Translations under genes and position numbers: made by a program
The notes under the pieces: generated by a model
What the model was told of the DNA's origin: nothing
Seen by the model: only the letters and a program-made list of their open reading frames with translations
Database searches by the model: none
NCBI GenBank assembly: GCA_012515695.1
Contig: JAAYXX010000214.1
Span: forward strand, 1 to 5,782
Direction: 5' to 3'
DNA from: Chloroflexota bacterium
GTDB taxonomy: Bacteria; Chloroflexota; Anaerolineae; UBA1429
DNA: 5,782 nt
Part shown: positions 1 to 5,514 of the stretch, piece by piece
Position numbering within the stretch: position 1 is the first letter of the stretch
How the letters are laid out: each line of letters starts with the position of its first letter

Positions 1-1731
1 AATCGCCTCTTCGCGGGTGATATCCCTTGTCGTCTGCACGGTCACTTCCATCTCGATGGTACGACCTGGGCCTTCTTCTGCTGTCCACTCGATGAGATCA
101 ATGCCCGGCACATCCTGTACGAGTTGTTCGAGGCTGTCTTGTACGGCGTTGCGGAACAGGGAGCCTTGCACAGAGCGCGCAGTCAGGATAGCAAGGGTGA
201 ACGTGATGGCGAGTAGCAGCAAGATGATGCCGAGGACGCCTCCGCGAAAGACGCGAGCTGGCACCTGCTCCGGCGAAGCCGGGCGAAAGCCCATCCAGAG
301 AAAGATGAGGCTGGCTGCGGCGGTGATGGCGACCAGGTTGGTGGCAAAGAGCAAAAAGGCGCCCAGAGCCAGCCCGCCCGTCCCCATGGAGATAGAAATG
401 CCTGCGGTGGACAGGGGAGGGACGAGGGTTACGGCAATGGCGACGCCGGGCAGCGCCGTGGCTACTTCGCGGCGTGAGTTGGTGTAGCCAGCGGCAATCC
501 CGGCAACAAGGGCCACGCCCAGGTCATACAGTGTTGGTTGGCTGAAGGATAGCATGACATCGGTGACTTCTTCCAGCGGGAGCACGAGGCCCACAAGTGT
601 GCTGACCAGTAGCACCATGAGCGCCCCGCTGAAGAAGGATCTGAGGCCAATGCGCAGCAGCGACAGGTCTCCCTGGACTATACCCAGGCCGATGCCCATC
701 AGGGTGGCCATCAGCGGGGCCATCAGCATGGCGGCGATCACGATGCTCGGGCTGTTCAGTTGCAGGCCCAGGGAGGCGATGATGGTGGCTAGGGTCAGCA
801 TGACGTAAAAGTCGATCCTTACCCTGGTTGTGTTCCTGATCTGCCGGTAGATAGCGATCCGCTCATCGAAGGTGAGTTGGGGGAGGACGCGAATCAGGCC
901 CCAGCGCACCTGCCGCAAAGCAACCAGGGCGCGAGGGTCGTGTTTGCGTACGATGATGACGGGTACATCCAGGTGGATGGCGATTTGCTGGGGCAGGTTG
1001 CCAAAGAGCAGCCGGTCTACGACGCTTTCCCGCGTGGCTCCCACAAGCACCAGGTCATATCCTTGGGCGGCCTCGTGCTGTATGCCCTCTAGAATGTTTG
1101 TTGCCAGCGCAACGTGTGGCTCGACCCGTTCCCTGCTATCCAGTTGCTCCAACGTGCTATTGAGAATCTGCCACTGGGCCGCGATGGCGGCAGGCCCCAT
1201 CGTTCGCTGAGCAACGCGCAAGGCGCCGACCTGCACATCGGATCCCAGGTCCAGCCCCAACTGGAGGGCCAGCAGGGCGTTGGGGCCGCCGCCTGTGGGA
1301 ACCAGCACGCGCTGCAAGCGAGATATGCGCTCGGCGAAAGCGTCGGGCCTTTCCTCGGCGCGCACGACGGCCACATCGCAGGGGGCGGATTGGATGACCG
1401 GGTCCAGGGTAGAACCCAGGAGATAGCGCCCACGCGAGGGCTGGCCTCTCCAATGGAGCAGGAGCAGATTGGGGCGCACATCGCGAACGAAAGCGAGGAT
1501 TGCGTCCCCTATGTCATCACTGGTCGTCATCTCGAGCGGCTGCACCACGTCGCGCATCTCATCAGGCACGCGGAGCCACGATGGGGGGTCTTGTTCGGGA
1601 CCGACGTAGAAGGGTATTACATGACCCTGGTGTGTACGAGCCAGGCGGACTGCAACTGCGAGGAGAATTGCGAGGTGGCGAGGCTCACCGATGGAGGCCA
1701 CGATACGGTAGGGCCTGGTTTCACTGTCCAT
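1..1731 (-). CDS. USP-DUF389 fusion membrane protein (partial, C-terminus off the left edge)
   Basis: I translated this frame by hand from the reverse strand; it is open for 577 codons with no stop before the window edge. Residues 8-125 resemble a universal stress protein (USP) fold, ending in a glycine-rich stretch (G96, G101, LLGS 104-107). Residues 141-263 form a second USP-like domain: strand RVLVPTGGG, then LVLVGATRES at 227-236 and LLFGN at 241-245, followed by VPVIIVRK. From about residue 305 there are several hydrophobic helices (about 308-324, 328-352, 365-385, 402-416, 424-445, 452-480, 497-518). They carry the DUF389 hallmarks NSPSIVIAAMLMAPLMA and NSRREVATALPGVAI. A soluble segment begins near 520. 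The function of DUF389 proteins is not established; the USP domains suggest a nucleotide- or stress-responsive membrane protein. The ATG is the first start after an in-frame TAG eight codons upstream. Its Shine-Dalgarno is poor (GGAAGG about 14 nt away). Family call confident, function unknown. Confidence 0.93.
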   Translation of the reverse strand, partial: MDSETRPYRIVASIGEPRHLAILLAVAVRLARTHQGHVIPFYVGPEQDPPSWLRVPDEMRDVVQPLEMTTSDDIGDAILAFVRDVRPNLLLLHWRGQPSRGRYLLGSTLDPVIQSAPCDVAVVRAEERPDAFAERISRLQRVLVPTGGGPNALLALQLGLDLGSDVQVGALRVAQRTMGPAAIAAQWQILNSTLEQLDSRERVEPHVALATNILEGIQHEAAQGYDLVLVGATRESVVDRLLFGNLPQQIAIHLDVPVIIVRKHDPRALVALRQVRWGLIRVLPQLTFDERIAIYRQIRNTTRVRIDFYVMLTLATIIASLGLQLNSPSIVIAAMLMAPLMATLMGIGLGIVQGDLSLLRIGLRSFFSGALMVLLVSTLVGLVLPLEEVTDVMLSFSQPTLYDLGVALVAGIAAGYTNSRREVATALPGVAIAVTLVPPLSTAGISISMGTGGLALGAFLLFATNLVAITAAASLIFLWMGFRPASPEQVPARVFRGGVLGIILLLLAITFTLAILTARSVQGSLFRNAVQDSLEQLVQDVPGIDLIEWTAEEGPGRTIEMEVTVQTTRDITREEAI

Positions 1732-1777
1732 TCGGTGGACACATGCCTTCCACTATATATTCACAGCAATTCGCTAT

Positions 1778-1806
1778 ATAATAGCTCGCAATGGGGCAGA
1801 GTGCAA
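1778..1806 (-). promoter_or_regulatory. Predicted sigma70-type promoter for the DUF389 gene
   Basis: Read on the minus strand, TTGCAC (1801-1806) and TATTAT (1778-1783) are separated by exactly 17 bp. The -10 matches consensus at 5 of 6 positions, the -35 only at 3 of 6. Predicted transcription starts near 1771, leaving a leader of about 40 nt before the ATG at 1731. The -10 lies in a short dyad, GCTAT-ATA-ATAGC (1773-1785), which could be a regulator site or simply AT-rich promoter sequence. Prediction only. Confidence 0.5.
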
Positions 1807-1866
1807 ATGGGGCATCCCTGGCGATAGGGTGGCTTGGATGCTGATGTCAGGAATGACTTTTCGGCT

Positions 1867-1895
1867 TTGCCAGAGCGAGTGCTTTATGTTATAAT
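1867..1895 (+). promoter_or_regulatory. Strong extended -10 promoter of the bS22-like gene
   Basis: TTGCCA (1867-1872, 5 of 6 matches to TTGACA) is followed after exactly 17 bp by a perfect TATAAT (1890-1895). The -10 is preceded by TGT at 1887-1889, making it an extended -10. Predicted transcription starts near 1902, giving a leader of about 37 nt. This is the closest match to the sigma70/SigA consensus in the window and fits a highly expressed ribosomal gene. Confidence 0.8.
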
Positions 1896-1924
1896 ATGTT
1901 GTATCGCACCAGGATCATGCCAGA

Positions 1925-1936
1925 AGGGAGGTGATT
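1925..1936 (+). promoter_or_regulatory. Near-consensus Shine-Dalgarno of the bS22-like gene
   Basis: The segment AGGGAGGTGATT contains a 9-nt stretch, GGAGGTGAT (1927-1935), fully complementary to the canonical 3' end of 16S rRNA. From the GGAGG core, 7 nt remain to the ATG at 1939. This fixes the start there and rules out the longer in-frame reading from 1834, whose first codon lies upstream of the predicted transcription start. Confidence 0.85.
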
Positions 1937-1938
1937 GG

Positions 1939-2034
1939 ATGGGTAGCGTTATCAAAAAGCGACGCAAGAAGATCGCACGCCACAAGTACCGCAAGACGCT
2001 CAGAAAGATGCGGTGGCAGAAGCGACGCTCGTAG
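1939..2034 (+). CDS. bS22-like / AURKAIP1-COX24 domain small ribosomal protein
   Basis: This encodes 31 residues, beginning MGSVIKKRRKKIARHKYRK and ending RWQKRRS. More than half of the residues are Lys, Arg or His and there are almost no acidic residues. The opening MGSVIKKRRKK and the later RK-LRK-R-Q-R spacing match the bacterial AURKAIP1/COX24-domain proteins. These are typically 30-35 residues; the mycobacterial member is the 30S protein bS22, and mitochondrial relatives are mitoribosomal. The likely role is therefore an rRNA-binding component of the small ribosomal subunit. Expression signals are exceptional: an extended -10 promoter upstream, a near-perfect Shine-Dalgarno, and a strong terminator 85 nt after the stop, so it appears to be a monocistronic, abundantly expressed gene. 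Proteins this short are often missed by gene callers. Family call rests on motif recall, not on a search. Confidence 0.9.
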   Translation: MGSVIKKRRKKIARHKYRKTLRKMRWQKRRS

Positions 2035-2119
2035 CACATTGGCGTCATGCGTGCGCGACTACCTCAGAGTGAATTACTAGCGGAAGAGGAGGCGCTTGCG
2101 TGGCCATGAACGGTTCGCA

Positions 2120-2160
2120 ATAAAAAAGCAGCAACCAATTGGGGGTTGCTGCTTTTTTAT
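2120..2160. terminator. Bidirectional intrinsic terminator between convergent genes
   Basis: A perfect 17-bp inverted repeat has arms at 2120-2136 (ATAAAAAAGCAGCAACC) and 2144-2160, with the 7-nt loop AATTGGG. The GC-containing core GCAGCAACC is flanked by six A on one side and six T on the other, so each strand yields a hairpin followed by a U tract. It can end the bS22-like transcript on the plus strand and the UroD-family transcript on the minus strand, whose stop codon is only 15 nt away. Confidence 0.95.
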
Positions 2161-2175
2161 TGCGTGGCGATGGGC

Positions 2176-3450
2176 CTATGCGCCGGGCTGGTCTCGCGTT
2201 TCGGCAAAGGCCTGGAACATGGCTACCAGGTTCTCGGTGGGCACGGTGGCCTGGATGTTGTGGACGGTGTTAAAGATGAAACCGCCGTTTGCCCCCAGGT
2301 TGCGCACGTTCTCGGCTACCTGCGCCCGCACTTCTTCCGGCGAGCCAAAGGCCAACACCCGCTGCGTGTCTACCCCAGCGCCCCAGAAGACCAGTTTGTC
2401 GCCCCAACGCTCTTTGAGGGCAGCCGGTTCCATGCCTGCGGCGGAAATTTGAACCGGGTTCAGGATATCGACCCCGGCATCTATGAAATCGTCCAGGAGG
2501 TTGATCATCGAGCCGCAGCTATGGTAAAAGGTCTTCCAGTTGGTGTGCGTGTGAATCCAGTCGTTGAGGGCCTTGTGGAAGGGCTTGTATAGAGTGCGAT
2601 AGGCGTCGGGCGAGATGAACGAGCCGATCTGTGAGCCAAAGTCGGTGCCGCTGATAAAGATGGCGGCGATTTTGTCGCCCACGGCCTCGTGGTACAGTTG
2701 CAGGTTCTTGAGCGCGATCTCGCACTGAAGCTGAAAGATGCCCCGCACATAGTTGGGGTAGAGCAGTGTGCTCATGTACCAGTCTGCCACAGCGCGAATC
2801 CCTTTGGGCTGGCGGATGCTGGTGCCGGGCACATACGCAATATCGCCAAAGCTGCCCTGCCCAAAGTTGCCGATGATGGCCCTGGTGCTGTTCTCATAGA
2901 GCGAGCGGGCGCGCTCTTCCAGGAGGCGCAGTTCCTCATCGGTATAGACGTGGTACATATCCCGAACCCACTCTTCCGGGTCGAGCGAGTCTTCGTCGTA
3001 AGGCTCCTGGCGCTCGATGGCGTCGTGGTAAAAGCCATCGGCGGGCATACGCCCGGAGGGGGGAATAGACTGATCTCCCTCTGGATACTGGTACAGGTTG
3101 CCATCTGCGGCCACCTGGGTGTTAAAGCCGCCTGGCACGAGCGTGGGGGTGCCATCGAACAGCGTAAAGGGTTTCCAGTCTTGCGCGGGGAAGCCAAAGA
3201 ATGTGCCGTCGTCGCGCAGGCCGACAATATCAACGCCTAACGCATCCAGCACGTCGTCGTCTACCAGTCCCAACATCTGGAAAGGCTCGTACACCTTGAC
3301 GGGCCGCTCTTCCAGTCCCAGGGCACGCCGCAAGCGGTATAGCGCGGAGGCGGCGATGCCGGTCACAGCGGTAGCGCCCAGGTCCAGAGGCACGCGGTCG
3401 GGCGCCTGGTGGTTGAGAGCGCGGATGACGCGTTCGCGGGACGTGATCAT
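2176..3450 (-). CDS. Uroporphyrinogen decarboxylase (UroD/MtaA)-family protein
   Basis: This 424-residue protein has the overall pattern of the UroD/MtaA TIM-barrel family. It starts with SRERVIRALNHQAPDRVPLD (residues 4-23), typical of MtaA/CmuA-like members, and lacks the RQAGRY-type N-terminus of true haem-pathway HemE. H310-S-C312-G matches the H-x-C pair that binds zinc in methylcobalamin:coenzyme M methyltransferases such as MtaA. The third ligand, a cysteine in MtaA, appears to be replaced around H397 in the motif VHNIQ. NPVQ (331-334), FWGAGVDTQ (355-363) and VPTENLVAMF (403-412) are also family-typical. A methyltransferase or corrinoid-related role is plausible but the substrate is unknown. 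The start at 3450 has AGGAGGT (3456-3462) 5 nt upstream; a longer reading from 3498 would begin upstream of the predicted transcription start. It is divergent from the exporter gene and convergent with the bS22-like gene. Confidence 0.93.
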   Translation of the reverse strand: MITSRERVIRALNHQAPDRVPLDLGATAVTGIAASALYRLRRALGLEERPVKVYEPFQMLGLVDDDVLDALGVDIVGLRDDGTFFGFPAQDWKPFTLFDGTPTLVPGGFNTQVAADGNLYQYPEGDQSIPPSGRMPADGFYHDAIERQEPYDEDSLDPEEWVRDMYHVYTDEELRLLEERARSLYENSTRAIIGNFGQGSFGDIAYVPGTSIRQPKGIRAVADWYMSTLLYPNYVRGIFQLQCEIALKNLQLYHEAVGDKIAAIFISGTDFGSQIGSFISPDAYRTLYKPFHKALNDWIHTHTNWKTFYHSCGSMINLLDDFIDAGVDILNPVQISAAGMEPAALKERWGDKLVFWGAGVDTQRVLAFGSPEEVRAQVAENVRNLGANGGFIFNTVHNIQATVPTENLVAMFQAFAETRDQPGA

Positions 3451-3481
3451 GGGGGACCTCCTATGAAATGGTAGTTGGCTG

Positions 3482-3505
3482 CATTGTATGTCGAACATGG
3501 CAATG
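3482..3505. promoter_or_regulatory. Imperfect dyad, candidate operator over the UroD-family promoter
   Basis: CATTGTATGT (3482-3491) and ACATGGCAATG (3495-3505) are near reverse complements around the centre CGA (3492-3494). Nine base pairs form if one base of the left arm opposes GG on the right. The dyad covers the -10 box and most of the spacer of the minus-strand promoter, a classic repressor position. ATGTCG also occurs twice as a direct repeat (3488-3493 and 3503-3508), 15 bp apart. No regulator gene is adjacent, so the binding factor is unknown. Confidence 0.4.
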
Positions 3506-3511
3506 TCGCAA
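3483..3511 (-). promoter_or_regulatory. Predicted sigma70-type promoter of the UroD-family gene
   Basis: On the minus strand TTGCGA (3506-3511, 4 of 6) is followed after 17 bp by TACAAT (3483-3488, 5 of 6). Transcription would start near 3476, leaving a 25-nt leader that contains the AGGAGGT ribosome-binding site. Its -35 box lies 10 bp from the -35 box of the divergent exporter promoter. Confidence 0.65.
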
Positions 3512-3521
3512 CCTGGCCCGG

Positions 3522-3550
3522 TTGACTGATTGGCGCGCTGTCGCTATGAT
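3522..3550 (+). promoter_or_regulatory. Predicted sigma70-type promoter of the LysE-family gene
   Basis: TTGACT (3522-3527, 5 of 6) and TATGAT (3545-3550, 5 of 6) are separated by exactly 17 bp. Transcription would start near 3557. This argues that the exporter begins at 3580 or 3592 rather than at the TTG at 3559, which would leave almost no leader. Confidence 0.7.
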
Positions 3551-3579
3551 GGGGCCAGTTGGTGCGGAAAGGACTCGAC

Positions 3580-4233
3580 TTGGATTCCACAATGTTACTG
3601 GTCGGCTATCTGTCCAAGGCTGCGGCGCTGGGGTTTTCCGCGGGGGTGATGCCGGGGCCGTTTCAGGCGTATCTCATCGCGCAGGCGGCGCGGCATGGCT
3701 GGCGGCGGGCTGCTGTGGTGGCGCTGGCCCCGCTGATTACCGACGGGCCGATTGTGCTGGTCGTTGTGTTTCTTTTGTCTCGCTTGCCCTACTGGAGCAT
3801 GGACTTGCTCAGGCTGGTAGGGGGGCTGTTCGTGCTATATCTGGCCTGGGGCATCTGGCGGGCGTTTCGCAGCGAGCTGGCTGGAGAGGCGCATGTGTTG
3901 GCTGCACCGGGGAGCGAGGTGTCCTTTCTACGGGCTGCAACGATCAACTTTCTCAGCCCTGTGGTCTATATATACTGGGGAACCGTGAGCGGCCCGCTGT
4001 TCCTGGAGGGGTGGACGCGAACCCCGCTGTTGGGGGGCGCGTTCTTGTTGTGCTTTTACAGCGCGCTGATCGGGATTTCGCAGGTGCTGATCGCGCTGGT
4101 ATCCGGCGTGCGCAAGTGGAACCCGGGTATCACGCGCTGGATGCTGGGACTGTCTGCGCTGATGATGACTGTTCTGGCTGGGACGCAAGTTTGGGCCGGG
4201 GTATCTGCGCTGGCCCAGGCTTTGGTGGCTTGA
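3580..4233 (+). CDS. LysE/RhtB-family amino-acid or metabolite exporter
   Basis: This 217-residue, very hydrophobic protein has about six predicted membrane helices, near residues 6-27, 44-66, 76-96, 119-142, 150-178 and 190-213. The first helix carries GFSAGVMPGPF (18-28), the G-x-x-PGP signature of LysE/RhtB exporters. D55 in the second helix (PLITDGP) and N123-FLSP in the fourth, equivalent to the family's N-x-x-NP motif, support the call. Family members export amino acids or related small molecules from the cytoplasm using the proton motive force; the substrate here cannot be told. I chose TTG at 3580 because AAAGGA (3568-3573) lies 6 nt upstream. ATG at 3592 is possible but has no well-placed ribosome-binding site. 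The gene is divergent from the UroD-family gene; the UxuA-like gene follows after 78 nt, possibly on the same transcript, as I see no clear terminator between them. Confidence 0.9.
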   Translation: MDSTMLLVGYLSKAAALGFSAGVMPGPFQAYLIAQAARHGWRRAAVVALAPLITDGPIVLVVVFLLSRLPYWSMDLLRLVGGLFVLYLAWGIWRAFRSELAGEAHVLAAPGSEVSFLRAATINFLSPVVYIYWGTVSGPLFLEGWTRTPLLGGAFLLCFYSALIGISQVLIALVSGVRKWNPGITRWMLGLSALMMTVLAGTQVWAGVSALAQALVA

Positions 4234-4311
4234 CAAGGCGAAGGATCGAGGCCATTATCTGGGGCATCGTACCGTGCCCGATATTACATCCTACACTCAC
4301 AGGAGGCTAAC

Positions 4312-5274
4312 GTGATCGAACTAGGTCTAGGTGCAAGGCGCGAACCGGACGCGGAATTTCTGCAATTTGCCAAGCAGTTGGGAGTGCCGAATATCATCCT
4401 GCACACACCCCCAGTGCGGGGCGAGGGATACTGGGATTTTCAGCATCTCGTGCAGCTTCGGCGTAGCGTCGAGGCGGCGGGCCTGAAACTGGCAGCAATT
4501 GAGAACGTCCCTGACAGCTTTATGGACCAGATCAAGCAGGGTGGTCCTGGCCGCGATGAGCAGATCGAGAACATGCAGAAGACGATCCGCAACATCGGGC
4601 GGGCTGGCATTCCCGTGCTGGGGTATCACTTTATCCTGCTGGGGGTATGGCGGACAGACTATACGCCCACGGGCCGGGGTGGTGCGCGGGTCAGCAAGTA
4701 CAACCATGCGCTGGTAGAGAATGCGCCTATCACCGAGATTGGGGAGTTTGACGACGAGACGCTGTGGGCGAACCTAGAGTACTTTTTGAAGGCGGTTGTG
4801 CCTGTGGCAGAGGAGAACGGGGTCAAGCTGGCTCTGCACCCCGATGACCCGCCCGTGCCTGTGATCGCAGGGACTGCGCGGATTATCCGCAGCATCGAGG
4901 CATACAAGCGGGTGATGGACATTGTGCCCAGCCCCAGCAACTGCATCGAGTTCTGCCAGGGGACGATCTCGGAGATGGCGATTACCCCGGAAGAAGTGTA
5001 CGAGGCGATTCGCTACTTTGGCAGCCAGAACAAGATTGCCTATGTGCATTTCCGCAATGTGCGCGGCATGGTGCCCGAGTTCGAAGAGACGTTCATTGAC
5101 GAGGGGCGCATTGACATGCTCAAGGCCCTGCAGGCGTACGTGGATTCGGGCTGCGATACCATCCTGATCGTGGACCACACGCCGGGCATGGTGGATGATA
5201 CCGGTTGGGGCCATCGCGGGCGCGCGTTTGCCATCGGGTATATGAAGGGCATGCTCAAGTCCGTGTATGGCTGA
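4312..5274 (+). CDS. UxuA-family protein, probable mannonate dehydratase-like TIM barrel
   Basis: This 320-residue protein shows the metal-site order of UxuA mannonate dehydratases: H176 in LALHPDDPP, C215 in EFCQGT, H246 in VHFRNV, D288-H289 in IVDHTP. The spacings (39, 31, 42) closely track those I recall for the Mn2+ ligands of Streptococcus suis ManD (H199, C237, H266, D310). DEGRIDM (263-269) corresponds to the family's GDGDIDM region. Mannonate dehydratase converts D-mannonate to 2-keto-3-deoxygluconate in glucuronate catabolism, in the cytoplasm. The protein is shorter than E. coli UxuA (about 394 residues). The C-terminal motif reads GRAFAIGY, so the catalytic tyrosine after the D-H pair may be displaced (Y310) or absent. 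The substrate may therefore differ. GTG at 4312 is preceded by AGGAGG (4301-4306) at 5 nt. No other hexuronate gene is visible in the window. Confidence 0.87.
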   Translation: MIELGLGARREPDAEFLQFAKQLGVPNIILHTPPVRGEGYWDFQHLVQLRRSVEAAGLKLAAIENVPDSFMDQIKQGGPGRDEQIENMQKTIRNIGRAGIPVLGYHFILLGVWRTDYTPTGRGGARVSKYNHALVENAPITEIGEFDDETLWANLEYFLKAVVPVAEENGVKLALHPDDPPVPVIAGTARIIRSIEAYKRVMDIVPSPSNCIEFCQGTISEMAITPEEVYEAIRYFGSQNKIAYVHFRNVRGMVPEFEETFIDEGRIDMLKALQAYVDSGCDTILIVDHTPGMVDDTGWGHRGRAFAIGYMKGMLKSVYG

Positions 5275-5301
5275 GTAGCTCCAACCAAACAGGGGCAGGC
5301 C

Positions 5302-5320
5302 CATCGGCGTTACGCTGATG
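5302..5320 (+). repeat. Short inverted repeat downstream of the UxuA-like gene
   Basis: CATCGGCG (5302-5309) and CGCTGATG (5313-5320) pair over 8 positions including one G-U wobble, with the loop TTA. No T tract follows, so it is not a terminator itself. It sits between the stop codon and the true terminator and may stabilise the mRNA 3' end. Confidence 0.4.
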
Positions 5321-5343
5321 AGGAGAGCCGTTAGCATTTTCAG

Positions 5344-5376
5344 GCGGGGTGATAGATAGCTGTCACCCCGCTTTTT
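5344..5376 (+). terminator. Intrinsic terminator of the UxuA-like gene
   Basis: GCGGGGTGA (5344-5352) pairs perfectly with TCACCCCGC (5363-5371) around a 10-nt loop, and five T follow directly (5372-5376). The GC-rich 9-bp stem plus T tract is a standard rho-independent terminator. It ends the exporter/UxuA-like transcription unit about 70 nt after the stop codon. Confidence 0.92.
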
Positions 5377-5514
5377 GCGTGGGAACCGATCGAACCCGGC
5401 GGGCGTCTGTCATGCGGGGCGTGGAACGGGGTTGCCTCGGGCGTTTCGCCTGTTCGACCATGTTGGGATAGATCAGCCCGGTGTCTGTCACAAAAAGGAA
5501 GCGAGCGGTGTTGT

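Noticed and set aside
1754..1782. Plus-strand promoter using TATAAT at 1777-1782
   Set aside because: The -35 position at 16-18 bp upstream is only an AT repeat with no resemblance to TTGACA; the same bases fit the minus-strand promoter better.
1114..1827. A 237-codon plus-strand open frame antisense to the USP domains
   Set aside because: It is antisense to the well-supported USP-DUF389 frame, has no ribosome-binding site and shows no recognisable domain. The same holds for the other plus-strand frames within 1-1730.
1834..1938. N-terminal extension of the bS22-like protein starting at 1834
   Set aside because: The extended -10 promoter at 1867-1895 and the strong Shine-Dalgarno at 1925-1936 lie inside it, and family members begin with MGSVIKK.
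4259..4280. Hairpin GGGCA/TGCCC between the exporter and the UxuA-like gene as a terminator
   Set aside because: The stem is only 5 bp and no T tract follows.
3468..4310. A 280-codon plus-strand open frame overlapping the exporter gene
   Set aside because: It is a different frame of the LysE-family gene; its product is rich in Gly, Ala, Arg and Cys without domain features, and its start lies upstream of the mapped promoter-like signals.
5381..5400. tRNA T-loop-like string (GATCGAACCCGG) after the terminator
   Set aside because: No acceptor, D or anticodon stems can be formed around it.
5423..5445. GGAAC followed by CGTT as an autoregulated ECF promoter for the sigma factor gene
   Set aside because: The gap is 14 bp, shorter than the usual 16-17 bp of ECF promoters, and the -10 match is weak.
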